Source of the DNA: Alectoria sarmentosa
Lineage: Eukaryota > Ascomycota > Lecanoromycetes > Lecanorales > Parmeliaceae
Reading direction: 5' to 3'
Length of the DNA: 64,000 nucleotides
Assembly: GCA_009733775.1 (NCBI GenBank)
Contig: WOGZ01000121.1
Span: 29,055-93,054 of the forward strand
Part shown: positions 44,501 through 56,824 of the stretch, in pieces
Layout: the number at the start of each line of letters is the position of its first letter
Position numbering within the stretch: position 1 is the first letter of the stretch
Translations under genes and position numbers: made by a program
The notes under the pieces: generated by a model
What the model was told of the DNA's origin: nothing
The model's input: the letters and a program-made list of their open reading frames with translations, nothing else
Databases searched by the model: none

Positions 44501-47500
44501 TGTCCTTCTTCGATCTTGGCCATCGCCATGCGCAAGACCTCACCATTCTCAATATCCAATTCTTGATGCCTGAGCTGTGCAACGAACTTTTCCAAGGATT
44601 TTGTGTCGTTTCCAGAGTCTGCTGAAAGGTCTTTGCGTATCAGGCGTAGGTCAAAGCCAGGGACTGGCTTCTGTTCGGAGAATTCGTCGCCTTCAAAGAA
44701 CGACATGCGAAGACTTTCGTTTCGCTTCACCATCTCACCTACGGCTGCTTCTAGAGCTGGAACGTCGAGTTTTCCTCGTACATGGCACATTACTGGTACA
44801 TTGAGCGATGACTTGTCTTCGAGCATGTTGTGTTGGAACCACATCCTGCGTTGGAAAGTCGACATGGGTAAGTTTCTGGGTCTCTCAATCTGTGAGAACT
44901 CGGAAGACGTTGCAGCAGCTGGCGCTTGCTGGGTCTTTTCAAAGCTCGCCTTTTCGGCAGCTCCAGCGACAGGTGTCCCAGTCTTGTCATCCTCGCTCTC
45001 AGCATCAAATTTAATCAGGCTTGCCGCCTTGATGACCAAATCTGTGATGGACTTGGAGCCAAGGACATCGAATATTTGGACATCGACGTTGATGGCCTTC
45101 ATAAACCATTTGCGGAACTCAATAGCGACGATCGAGTCTAGCCCATAAGCTGAAAGTGGATTTCCAGGCTGAACAATGTCTGTAGCAACACCAAGGACAG
45201 CAGAGACCTTCTCAATGAAAGCAGTGGTCAAGATCGAGACTCGTTCATCAGCGTGCGCGGCGTCTCGCAAAGTGCCCATGAGTGGTTTCCCAATTGAGGC
45301 TTTGGCTGCATCGCCATCGATGTCGAGGTTAGCATAGAGATTGCGGAGAAGTGGCTTCGAGGCCCAGTAGAGATCTTTGCGCGTCAGGTTAATACCTGTG
45401 ATAGTCTGATGCTCGTCAATTCCTGGAGTTGATAGAAAATTATCCTGCTGGGCTATGACAGCCTCCTCGACTTGGTAGAGCAGCTCTTCTTCATTGACAG
45501 CATCATATCCGATTCGTTTCATTATCCGTTCGAGAGCAACATCTTCAGCGACAGCACCAACACCAACAATCATACCACAATTCATCGTCATACCTTTGAG
45601 ACCTAGGCCACGGCGATGGCTCATCAAAGCGTCTAGGTAAGTGTTGGCGGCGGAGTAGTTAGCCTGTGCCATTGCACCAACTATAGCAGATGCTGAGGAG
45701 AAGCAAACGAAGAAATCTAGTGTATTCCCCAAAGTGGCCTTGTGAAGATTGTAGGTACCTCGTACCTTTGGCCGGACTGAAGTCTGCCACTGCTGGTGCG
45801 TCATCTTGTTCAAAGGAGTATCCTGGAGGACCATAGCGGCCTGAAATACTCCGCCGAGTCGAGACCCGAGCTCCTCCGTGCATGACTTGACGGCTGCGTA
45901 ATCGGTAACATCAGCACGATAGATCGAAACAGTGATGTCACGAGCCTCAAGCCATTTCAGCGTTGCTGCTGCCTCGGGTCTACTGGCTCCAGACCTTGAC
46001 ATAAAAGCCAGCTGGCGAGCACCCTTACGGACCATCCATTCGGCCAGCGTACGACCCAAGCCACCAAGACCACCCACTAAGAGGTATATTTTGTCTGGAT
46101 TGAAGAGCGTTACGTTCCGGTAGATAGTTGGGAGGACAGGAACACTCTCGTATTCTCGAGCAACAAGGACAACCTTGCCCAAATGCTTGCCCATTTGCAG
46201 CATTCGGAAACCCTTCTGCGCCTCAGCGTAGGGAAGCTCAATAACAGTCTCAGGGATCTTGATGGTGCCTTCCAGGATGAGATTGCAGCAGTCTTTGAAG
46301 ACGCGGGCTCCTAGAGGTCTGTTGTGCTCGAAGACAGTGATCATGTCAACAGACGCGAAGGATATGTTCTTCCGGAAGGGATCCATATCAATCTTGGCGT
46401 TCTCATGGATGTCTCTTTTTCCAATCTCGATGAAACGGCCGAAACGTGCAATGCAGCTCCAGGTGGCATGTAGCAGCTCCCCAGCAAGACTGTTCAATGC
46501 TACATCGACACCTTTGCCACTGGTCAAGCTAAAGACACCTTCCGCAAATGAGTTGTCCCGAGAAGATAAGATGTGGTCATCGTCAAGACCGAAGTGCTTC
46601 TTGAGGAAGTCGCGCTTGTCCTGAGAGCCACATGTGGCTATGACTTTTGCGCCCAGCATACGAGCGACTTGAAGTGCCATCTGGCCAACACCTCCAGCAG
46701 CTGAGTGGATTAGGACAGTCTCTCCAGGTTGTAGTCTCGCCACATCCTGAAGTGCGTAATGGGCTGTGGTCAACACGAGCGGGAAAGATGTTGCTATCCC
46801 AAAAGGCATGTCTGTCAACTTCTGGCAGTAGACTGCAGGGTTGCGAACGATTGAACGATGTGCTCCCTGTCCAGGGCGCCAAGCAACTATTCGATCGCCA
46901 GCCTTGAAATCCGCTGCGCTCACGCCGTGACCTACTCGTCGAACAATGCCCGCACATTCGTCGCCTAGCTTGTAGTCGTCTATGATTCCTAAAGAGGCAG
47001 CGATGTCGCGAAAGTTGATGGCGGAGGCTTTCACTTCGATCTCAATTTCGTCGTGTACCAAATCTTCGTCGAGAATTTGTTCGTCATCACCAAAGGCCAA
47101 AGAGTCCAAGAGACCGACCTTGCCAATCTTAAGAGCAAGAGGCCGGCTCTGTTGAAAGCGTTCGAGCTTTGCCTCGCCACGGTTATTGAATGGTAGCTTA
47201 GAGTTCCGGGAATCATCGCGCTCGACCTTTGGGATCATGAGTGTACCATCTTGATGAGAGAACTCGTCCTCTGTGAGGTTGCGATCAAGGACTTCAAGCG
47301 CGCGGCTCGGGATCCTGCTAATATTGGAGCCCTGTGCGAAGTCCAGGGTGACAAGCCTAAGCTTCTCGTTTTCGCTGCGTGCAACTCTGGCGAGGCCGAG
47401 GATTATGGCTTGCTGGGGATTCTTAGCCTCCCTTGTACCACCATTTGTTACCCAGACCATGTTGGTACTGCTGCTTGTGAGTAGCTTCTGAACGGCTTCA

Positions 47501-50500
47501 TAATGTGCTGCAGTGTCACTGGCGTCGTCGAAGAATAGGTCGTTGTCCAGACTAGCGAGAACAATGACACTGTCTGCGAGAGTAGAGGTCGATTCCAGAA
47601 GGCTGAGGAGAGACAATCTATTCACTTCGCCGTCATAGTTCTTCTCAATCGTGGAAGCGATGGCATCTGTGCTTTCAGAGACCGCCGAGGGCATTATTAG
47701 AGACAAAGGCTCGCCGGAGGCATGAGCTTCTGCTTGCTGTTTCCAAACCTTAATACTGCCACTGTGGAAGAGGAGTGCCAAACCATGTTGGTCGAATTCC
47801 ACACCATTGCTAATAACAAAACCATTTGGCTTGAGCAGAGTCGTGATATCTATTTGAACAGGTTCTTCGATGACAACAGCGTCGTAGTGCCCAACTTTGG
47901 GCTCAGTAACTTCGATACGACCGGGCAGCTCCTTTGCCAGCGCGTCCCAAAGTTCGGACATATCCTTCGAGGACGAGAAAGGCGTGAGGCTCTGGAAGCG
48001 ACGGCGTGAGCCTTGGCGACCGCCGAGATAGCTCAGGCCATCCTTGACAGAGTTCACGTTCGATGAGAAATGCAATATTGTCGAATTGGGAACCTGGTGG
48101 GCGAATACACTCATGGTTTGCGCCAAGCCTTCAAGCTTGGGCGGCTGCGTATTCCCACCAAGGCACGAGAATGCTGGTTGCCACATTGTACGGAAGAAGA
48201 GTGTGCGCTCTGGCGAGTCTCCTGTCATATCACCTCCCAGCGCTGTGAACTCGGCGCCTTGCATCTCGATCATGAGCTTGCTGCAGTCATCGGACTGGAT
48301 AGCAATGTCGCTGGTCGCTACACGAGGGCCGGGAAGCTTGGTATTGGAGCTGACCCAAAATCGCTGCTGATCATCTGAGTGCATCATGTCTTGGAAAAGT
48401 CCGGAAACCTTCATTGATTTCATGAACGTTGGCACAAATGGCTCTCCCAAAGGCCTACCCATTTCGGACTCTGCGCCTGCAAAGACGACATGGAAAGAAG
48501 AGTCCAAGAAAGTGGGGTGGACGATGCAAAGGTCACTTGGTGCTGTGCTCACTTGATCTGGACGAAAAGTGATTGGCGCCATCGCGAAGCCGGGTCCAGA
48601 TTCAATGTTGCCTGAGAGAAGCCTGAAGTCTTCTCCGTACTGTAGACCCATTGAGTTGAGATGGTCATAGTATTTTTGCATTGTTGTAGTTCTGTTGGAC
48701 GTCTTCTGAAGTTGCGCCAGTGTCGGACGTGGCTCGGTGCTCTCGACTGACGAGGGCAGGCCTTCTTCCACTGAGATGAGGCCATGGCAATGCTCGTCGC
48801 ATCTCTCGCTTTCATCATAAGAGGAAATGATGAACCTGTACCAAGTGTCGGAGGTCCGCTTTGCTGATGCCAAGATCGGCTGCATCTCGAGAAGTACTTC
48901 GGTTCCCATGTCGTCCATTCGTACAGGGAGGGCAGACTTGAAAGAAACGTCCTTTAAACTAACGCTTTTGACAGTCTTTGGGCACTTCTCCAGGCGCGTC
49001 ACAGCTTCGATAGCCATGCTGATGTATCCCGCAGCGGGGAAGATAACTTTGCCCTCAATCATGTGCTGAGAGAGCCAAGGAAGCTCAGCTGGGCGTAAGA
49101 ATGTCCTCCATCGTGGGTGATTGTCAACGGAGTCCGCGACAGGTACGCCGAGAATTACATGTCGGTCCTTGCGAAGTCGGTTGTTTTTGATGACACGAGT
49201 CTCCGACCAGTACTTGGCATGGTCCCATGCATAACTGGGCAATTTGATTTTCGGTCCTGCCATCGCTCTTTGAACGGATCCAAGGTGATTAACAAACAAA
49301 TTACTGTTCGCAGCAGCTAGGTCAACAGGGTATCCATGAGCGAAAAGCTGACCAACACATGAAAGCAGGCTTCCGAAGTCAGGAACGCCACGGTTCAATG
49401 AAGCAATATAAGGGATGTCCAGCTTCAATGACTTCATAACCTCCTTTGCGGGACCTCTGAGAGCTGGATGAGGACCAATTTCAACAAGCATGTCAACATT
49501 TTGTTCTTCGTTGTCGTTCAAGAGCAGGTTCGTCAGAGCGTCCGCGAACCTCACTTGCCCAGTTAGATTAGACACCCAGTAAGCGGCTTTCATCTTGCTA
49601 GGCTCAGCATTGCGAGCTGTGACACTTGATGACATTTGACATCTTGGTGCTCGCGGTCGTATCTTGCTCAGAAGCTGTTGAAGGACGGGACCGAATGGAG
49701 CGATATGATGTGAGTGATACGCTTTGTCGACTTGAAGTTGCCTGGCGAATATGTTCCTCTTCGAAAGGCTCTCTTTGAGCTCCAGAATGGCAGGCAAGTC
49801 ACCAGATAGAGTAAGACTAGTGGGGCTGTTGGCTGCAGCAAGCGCAATGCGCCCTTTGTAAGCCTCGAGCTCTGCGGTAGCTTCGGTTTCGGTCATCTGG
49901 ACCGCTAGCATAGATCCAGGCACTTTGACAGCATCCTCGACTTTCATGCCTAGGGTAAGTCCTCGATAGTAGCCAGCAATGATGGCGTCGTCGAATGATA
50001 GAATACCGGCGGCGTAGGCTGCACCCATTTCTCCAGCGGAGTGGCCAACAGTCACTGAGGGCTCAATGCCCCACTCCGCCAACAAATCGACCAGCGCTAT
50101 CTGAATTGCTGTGCATAATGGCTGGGAGAAAGCACTTTGGGTAACTCGCGACGTCTCTTTCGTCCTAAGTAGCTCCGTGACGCAAGACCAGTCAGGTCTG
50201 TCAGGAAGACTTTGAAGGACGTCATCACATTTCTCCAAGGTTTGGCGGAAAAAGGGAGACTGCTCGATCAATTGTCGACCCATGGCAAATGACTGTGCTC
50301 CCTGGCCAGTGAACACGAAGCCAAGTCTGATCTTAGACTTATCAGATCTCGTCCAAGTTAGCGATTCCTGTAAGCCTGAGAGGGTGTCATCGCGGTCCTT
50401 CTCGACGAGGAAGGAGCGAACTTTGTGCATGGTACGCCCATGGTCGCTGAGACTGCGCGCCAGGGCTGCTGCGGAATGTTCGGTTTTGTCTTCTAGGAAA

Positions 50501-52157
50501 TGAGAGAGACCAGCCTTGAACAGATTGCCGGCTTTCTCCGTATGCGAGGTCAATGGCAACAGAAATGGTCTCCTTTCGACCATCGCTGCAAATCCTGGAG
50601 GAAGGGAGATCTCACGCTCTCTGGTAGGCGCAGTGTAGCCTTCAAGAATAGCATGAGAATTGGTACCGCCATAGCCAAAGGAATTGATGCTGGCTCGTCG
50701 AAAACCGTGGGATGCCTCCCAGTTCAGAGCCTTAGTTGGAACGGCAATCTTCCAGTTTTCGAAGTCTATATTCGGGTTGGGGTTGTTGAACAACATGTTT
50801 GGCGGGATCTTGTGTTCTTCGAGCGCGAGCGTGGTTTTGATGATACCCGCTAAGCCGGAAGCACCTTCCAAGTGCCCGATGTTAGTCTTGACTGATCCCA
50901 CATGGAGAGGCTCTGGACGATTCGGAGCAAATACCGCACCAATTGCGCGTGTCTCTCTGGGGTCACCAGCCTGAGTACCAGTACCGTGAGCCTCAAAATA
51001 CTGAGTATCGTTGGTACTCAGTCCAGCGTTTTTGTAGGTCTTCCTGATGAGGTTCTCTTGAGCCTTTGAATTCGGCATTGTGATGCCGTCCTTGGCACCG
51101 TCGTGATTGACATCTGAGCCACGGATGACGGACCGGATTTTGTTGCCATGAAGCTCAGCGCGTGACTTTTGTTTCAGAACCACAGCGCAGATACCCTCAC
51201 CGCGAACATAGCCTTTTCCGCTAGCGTCGAAGGCTCGACATCTGCCGTCGGTTGAGAGGAACCCAAGATCTGTCATGGTGACGAACATGTTGGGATCGAA
51301 ATGGAGCGAAGAGCCAACAACAATTGAAATGTCAGCGTCTCCATCTTGAATTGACCTGTTGCCCATGTGGAAGGAAACTAGGGAAGACGAGCAAGCTGTG
51401 TCGATGGTCACACTTGCTCCGTGTAGGTCGTAGAAATATGAAATGCGATTGGCTAAGATGGAGTTTCCAACACCAGTGGCCATGTATTTGGGGTAGTACC
51501 CCAAATCCTTGTTCAGCATTTCGCGGTAGTCGTTGGTGAAGCTCCCACAGTATACAGATGTCTGGGAGCCTTGGATGTCGTCGAGGGTGATACCAGCTTC
51601 TCAGATGGTTAGCATTGGTTCTAAGTGGGCACAAAAGGACTTGCCGTCTTCCAACGCCTCGTACACTACCTCAAGCAGCATTCTCTGTTGAGGGTCCATG
51701 GCCTCTGCCTCCTTCCCAGAGATGCGGAAGAACTCTGGGTCAAAGAGGCTGAGATCCTGATCGAGAAAGTATCCAGCAGTGGCATTGCTCTAGAAATGAT
51801 CAGCAACAAACGATGGACTAGAGGAGAGAGACGTGCTGTGCCCTTGTTGGCGCCATTTGGATGATAGAACTCATCAACGGTGAATCTATCCGCAGGGATC
51901 TTGCTCTGAAGATCCTTTTGCTCAAGAATGTTTTCCCAAAGCTTACTTGAGCTTTGGGCTCCTGGCAGACGACATGCCAAGCCTACAATGGCGGTAGGGT
52001 CATCAGCTCTACCGAAATCATCCTCGTGGACTGAAGGGGCGGTAGTGTCGGAAGGTGCGCCAAGAGATTCCGAGGATGAGCGTGAATGCAACGAGGATCC
52101 AGAAGATGAGCTGGTTAACTCCGTAAGGTCAGTGAGCCTACGATTGATGGCAGCCAT
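41536..52157 (-). CDS. PKS-NRPS hybrid synthase (KS-AT-DH-ER-KR-ACP-C-A-T)
   Basis: Four exons (52157-51837, 51789-51645, 51596-43012, 42957-41536) give about 3,490 residues. The start ATG at 52157 opens a Ser-rich leader. KS (about 50-480) has the active Cys in DTACSSSL and the His residues in HGTGTQ and NIGHLEG. AT (about 580-880) has GHSAGE. DH (about 965-1270) has HMIEGKVIFP and HPTFLDSSF. No methyltransferase SAM motif is seen between DH and ER. ER (about 1645-1965) has an intact NADPH loop, HSAAGGVGQMALQVA. KR (about 1990-2195) has GGLGGLGR and ANYSAAN. ACP has GLDSIVA. C (about 2400-2850) has HHISIDR. The A domain runs from about 2860 to 3380 (YTSGSTGTPKG, FRTGDKGRF, GGKVDRKAL), and T ends with LGGQS near 3442. 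No reductase, thioesterase or Dieckmann domain follows. It should build a reduced polyketide and couple it to an amino acid; the product is unknown. Confidence 0.95.
51597..51644 (-). other. predicted GC-AG intron 2 of the PKS-NRPS gene
   Basis: A 48-nt intron, GCAAGT...GCTAAC...GAGAAG. It joins VYEALED-AGITLDDI in phase, as expected for a KS domain. The donor is a perfect fungal site except for C at position 2. Confidence 0.8.
51790..51836 (-). other. predicted GC-AG intron 1 of the PKS-NRPS gene
   Basis: A 47-nt intron, GCACGT...GCTGAT...TTTCTAG. Removing it gives NKGT-SNATAGYFLDQD, which fits the KS consensus in phase. No GT donor in this region restores the frame, apart from an implausible 29-nt intron. 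Confidence 0.65.
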
Positions 52158-54325
52158 TGCGTCTGAATGTATAATCTGTAAATGGGCTGAATTTAGTAGT
52201 GAGTGATTGTAGATAGGCGAACTCTAGTAGCAATGATAGAAATGATCAAGATCTTTTGGATTCCGAGTTTTACCGAGGAAAGCCTGCCTCAATGGTTGCA
52301 AAGTAATCTGTGATTGAATAGCTGTTGGAGACAGTTGTAAAGTAGAGTTTCTAGTCATTTACAACAAGCTTACCATGGCCTTCTTTAAGGAAACGAAATA
52401 GCGATGTGAAGACAGTATGACGTATGACTTCTCCGCATATGCATAGCTCTTCGGATAGATAATTGAGGCAATCCAGATATTGATTCTGAACATGAAACAC
52501 AATGAACGCATAAGAGAGTACCCAAGCCTTTCCCGGACGTTGCATGACCCATTGAAGAAACACTCAACATCGGAGTAGACATGACATCCCCGCCGGCCGC
52601 CGGAGGACAGAGGCCCGGAGATTATTGACAGTCCTCACATTTCCGTCCGGTATGTGAGACATCGATGAAGACCGAAGACAGTGCGTACGGTGGCGGAGCA
52701 TGTGCAAGATCATTGACTGACGCATTGGAGACAAATTCTCCGGACATGCATTAACCAAACGGAGAGTATTGCAGCATTGCAGTCTCCACCGATAGAATAA
52801 ACCGTAAATAGTTGCATCGAGGATGAGCTAATGGCCATATCGCTTGTCCCTTGCAGGAGCCATGAGGCATGAGCCGAAATCCCACTGGGATGACGCAGAA
52901 CCCATATTCTCCGACCTGCATGCGACCACGGACATTTGCAATTCACAACAGAGAACATGAAATCTCATACGGCCGAGCGTATGTACAGCGGGTACCTTGC
53001 ATGGCCATGTGGCAGAAGCTTAGATGACCCATGTGACGGTAGCATACATCCACACTCTAGCCTAGATATAATGTCCGCATACGACATGGGCGGGCAGCCT
53101 TAAGGGGATGTAGTATTTCTGGGCCAGTACGTTCTCAATCCAGATAGACCGTGAACTTTAGCGAGGTACGACCATAAGCCGGTGCTGACATGACTCGGGG
53201 AAACGGCCCCATCGCCCCTCCACCTAGAGTCACCGCAATTATCCGTACGGAGTCGGTGGGGTACAACCAAAGGGATGTAGTATTCCAAAGCCATTTGGGG
53301 CTATGAGGTGCTGACTACAGCATTGCGCCGCTGTCAGATCGCTGAACGAGCATTATGTAGATGCCGATGGAGGATGATGCATCCTGCGGCGGAGAGAGGC
53401 TCGTTCCGCGATCGAGGCAGCTTTGCTGGGCTTGTTGTAAAACCCAAGGAATAGACCAGCTAGTCGTGGTATCCCAGCGTGACAACCAAAAGCTGGGGGT
53501 TTTCTAAAGATGGTGCGATTCTCGGCGCTGCGTTGCTGCAGCTGAGGCGCATCGTGTTGGAAGGCTCAGCGGCGTCGGTGAGACCAACACCCGGCGTGAT
53601 AATTCCCCCAACTGTTGTACTTTCAAAGGATGGTTATGTGATAATGAATCCCACGATGTTGAAAGGGTGCGTGGGGAGACGGAGGTTGCAAGAATGATGG
53701 GGGCGAGGAAGAGCTCATGCTGTTGGCAATTCAACAATTCACGACCTCGTATTGAGCTAGCACAAATACTAGCTAGCGCCTGTTTCGAAGACGAGGCAGG
53801 CAAGAACGATCTGCATGTTTTGAAAGTGTTTCATCCCATCCTTTTTCCTTCGCGTGTCAACTCTCGAATACGAACACGGGGGAATCATGTCTCCGAGCGA
53901 TCATCCGGTCTCTTCATGGATTCACTTGCGGTCACGTGAGACTGTCCGCCCGCGGTGTCGACGCGTGTTACTCTACGGCGTGGACGCAAACCGCGATACA
54001 GCCACCGAGTAATAAAGCCAGGCCTAGGTCAGGAGAGGAGCACGGAAGATGGACAGGATGTGAGAGTGGCTGTAGTAGAGGAGGGGGGGAGGGGGGGAGA
54101 AGAGGAGGAAGAGATTTCAGAATCAGGCAAACAATCTTGTGGTTCATTCCACATTTATTATATTTCGGCCTACTCGTATGAACGTCAACTTGTACCCGCT
54201 ATCGCTTGCCTTTGTCTACAAATCACGAACGCCCCCGCTTTCCGGGAATACTGAGACAATCACTGAAGTACCAAGCGCACCATGCCATGCCACCCACCTG
54301 TAACCCAAATGCTCGATACCATTCC
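52158..54325. other. intergenic: PKS-NRPS promoter region, no supported gene
   Basis: About 2.2 kb between the PKS-NRPS start and the 3' end of the regulator gene. Short open frames have no domain. It contains CGG/CCG-rich words that could be Zn2Cys6 sites, notably the palindrome TCCGTACGGA near 53,241 and GCCGGCCGCCGG near 52,590. GGGATGTAGTATT occurs twice (near 53,104 and 53,272). Confidence 0.45.
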
Positions 54326-56824
54326 TCATGAACGAAAAGCCGAGTCACCAAAACTCCCTCCACGGCCACGGCTTGCGTGATCTCTCGAAAACGTGTCACA
54401 CCCCGCTTCTGTATCAAGTTTCCCAACTCCTATTTCAGGAAATTCATAGCCGCTAAAGTCTCCCGCGATAGCGGAACCAGTACCGCCGAAACCAATCAAA
54501 TCGGTTCTTGCCCAGTCAATACCCACACCCTTCGGATTCAGGAATGGTGTGAGGGCACTGGTTGAGACGTCGTCCAAGTCTTTTTGGCTGAATCGTCCAA
54601 AGGGTGGAAACATGATGTCATTGGTTGAAGACTCGTGCGATACTGTAGAGGAAGCAGAGTCGGTCAAAGAATGCCCTAGGCCAGGGTTGAAGTCGGGTGC
54701 CCTGTTCAGGATTGGATAGTCTCCCGTCAAAAACGAGTCGTTGGTGGAGAAGTCGAACATTTGAGTATCCTTCGGGCTCAAACTATGGAATGTCTGGACT
54801 ACCTGCTTCAGCTGCTTCTTCATGGCCTGGGTTCTTTTAGTCTGGCGCAAATTCTCATGCTTGGACAACACACGCAAGTTCGAGGCCAAGCTTGACAGTT
54901 CTTCGTGTTTGGCTGAAATGAGCGAGGCTTCAGGTTCCACACTGAGTCGAGTGCGACTTTGAAGATAGGCAAATGCTCTGCCACAAGCGTCCAATCCCAG
55001 GACGAAGACTTCCGCGAAAGTGCAAGGACATAGGCCCATAGTCATGCGGCCGCAATCCTGTGTTCTTTCCAATGCAGAGCTGACTTGCAAAAGTGCTCTT
55101 GCTGACCGACACACATCCTCTATGAGGCCCACGGTCACAGGCCTGCTCCTGCTGAGATCTGGAGATCGAGGAAAAAGAAAGTGGACAATCATGGTATGGT
55201 ACGCGGATAGAACAGTGCTTTGGGAGGTTTCGCATCCTGCGTGAGGTTCAAAGAGGTCTAGCGCGCCAATCAGCACATGGCGAACCTTCGAGCAAAGATT
55301 CGAGACGTCTTCGGGAGTATTCTGGAGTGGGCTAGACAAGCGCTGTAACTGGCGCAGTGTTTGTGTATGCCACGATACTCTTTTCGATGGTTCCGCCGGG
55401 ATCTGTTTTCGAGGGTAAAGAGCATAAATGTGTGCGGTCGTTGACGCCACGTGACTGATTGGCCACAGATCGCGAATGGTCCTAGCCTGGTGTGGCAGCG
55501 TTGATATGTTATCTGACGCCGAGTCAAGGGCGAAGACCCTTGAAGATGTCTCGTCGATGGGTGGGAAAGAAGTTGATGAGCTGGACGGTAGTAGCTCCAT
55601 TATCGGAGCATCCATTTGCATGAAAGCCCAAAGTATAACGGAGAAAGTGATCCAGCGAATACTACGGGCTAGCTCTGCTTCGACCTCGCCAATGTCCATT
55701 CCGTTGATCTGGTTCAATCGAATTGTGGGTGCCTGGAGGCTAGTGACAAGGTTGCTGGCATGAAGGAAATAGCATATGGATCGCCTGACTCTGGCAGCGC
55801 AGAGTTCATACCAGCCGAGCAATGTCAGCGCTTGAACGGTAACGAGATCGACGTTGGTATTGGATATATCGAAGAGTCTCGAGTAGGCCCATTTGAAAAT
55901 TTCCGTTCCTTTGTCACGAGCTTCCGAGTCATTCTCAGCAAACTTGACGTCAGCCAGAATGACAGCGAGAAGTATATTGTCGTGGGCTCCGTCCCGACAG
56001 CTTCGTAGGAGGAGTGTCTTGGAGATGATGACGGCAAGAGGGTGATGGGAGAACCAGACGTCAATCATTTGAAGGGTCTGGTGGTCATTGTACTCGAGAA
56101 GCGGGTTTGAGGCTTCGGTAGGGTGGTCGAACATGTTCTGGGTATCATCCATGGCTAGGCACCTCTTGAAGAGCCGGAGACCGTCATTCTCAACCTGGTC
56201 ACAGCCCAAGTCGCCAAATTGTAGAGCCACCATCTCCACATAGTCTTTAATCAGGACGTGCATGGGCTCTTCATATGTGATCGCTGGACGCGCCGATGTA
56301 TCGCCGCATTGGATCGAGCTCTGGTTCTCGGAGTTCTTGCGGCTAAGAGCGGAGATGGCGTTGGGGTAGGTCTCGATATCATCAAACCCTTGGGTATCGA
56401 AGAGACGACCGAAGATCTGCTGGAGGTCGGCGGCAATTGTATGTTTCGACGCCAAGTCCACATCTTCAGTACGCGCACGTTTCTGTGTTCTGAAAGCCTG
56501 GTTTGTCTGTGGAGGGTTTGGTGTGCTCGAATTGTTGAGGCTAGGATCAACGATAGGAGAGGGTGTTGGAGGAGTCTGCATCTTTGGGAACGTGCTGGCG
56601 CTCTCGACTTTCTGGCTCGTTCCCCGTGTTGCAGTCTTGGAAGTGACGCCTCTGGGTCGACCTTTGGAGCCTTCCCGGCCGTACACACAGTCGATGTTCC
56701 TCTCTCGGCATGCACTGCAAATATTCTGGCCGGAGCAGCGAATCTTTCTTGACCTGCAAAAGCCGCAGCTCCTTCGCATTGAGGGTTGTTGCGTAGGTCC
56801 TGTCTCGTTTTGAACGTAGGACAT
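54326..56824 (-). CDS. Zn2Cys6 transcription factor, probable cluster regulator
   Basis: Single open frame of 832 residues from the ATG at 56824. The zinc cluster lies at about residues 20-46 with spacing C-x2-C-x6-C-x5-C-x2-C-x6-C (CGFCRSRKIRC, then CSACRERNIDC). A basic, Ser/Pro-rich linker follows, then a fungal transcription-factor middle region with alternating helices (about 180-560), and a Ser/Asp-rich C-terminal tail that could activate. It lies 2.2 kb upstream of the PKS-NRPS gene in the same direction, so a pathway-specific role is likely but inferred. No introns are needed. Its own promoter lies to the right of 56,824. Confidence 0.85.
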   Translation of the reverse strand: MSYVQNETGPTQQPSMRRSCGFCRSRKIRCSGQNICSACRERNIDCVYGREGSKGRPRGVTSKTATRGTSQKVESASTFPKMQTPPTPSPIVDPSLNNSSTPNPPQTNQAFRTQKRARTEDVDLASKHTIAADLQQIFGRLFDTQGFDDIETYPNAISALSRKNSENQSSIQCGDTSARPAITYEEPMHVLIKDYVEMVALQFGDLGCDQVENDGLRLFKRCLAMDDTQNMFDHPTEASNPLLEYNDHQTLQMIDVWFSHHPLAVIISKTLLLRSCRDGAHDNILLAVILADVKFAENDSEARDKGTEIFKWAYSRLFDISNTNVDLVTVQALTLLGWYELCAARVRRSICYFLHASNLVTSLQAPTIRLNQINGMDIGEVEAELARSIRWITFSVILWAFMQMDAPIMELLPSSSSTSFPPIDETSSRVFALDSASDNISTLPHQARTIRDLWPISHVASTTAHIYALYPRKQIPAEPSKRVSWHTQTLRQLQRLSSPLQNTPEDVSNLCSKVRHVLIGALDLFEPHAGCETSQSTVLSAYHTMIVHFLFPRSPDLSRSRPVTVGLIEDVCRSARALLQVSSALERTQDCGRMTMGLCPCTFAEVFVLGLDACGRAFAYLQSRTRLSVEPEASLISAKHEELSSLASNLRVLSKHENLRQTKRTQAMKKQLKQVVQTFHSLSPKDTQMFDFSTNDSFLTGDYPILNRAPDFNPGLGHSLTDSASSTVSHESSTNDIMFPPFGRFSQKDLDDVSTSALTPFLNPKGVGIDWARTDLIGFGGTGSAIAGDFSGYEFPEIGVGKLDTEAGCDTFSRDHASRGRGGSFGDSAFRS

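Noticed and set aside
51790..51840. Frameshift at the 5' end of the PKS-NRPS gene
   Set aside because: A 47-nt GC-AG intron restores the KS consensus exactly, and the next intron is also GC-AG with a clear branch site.
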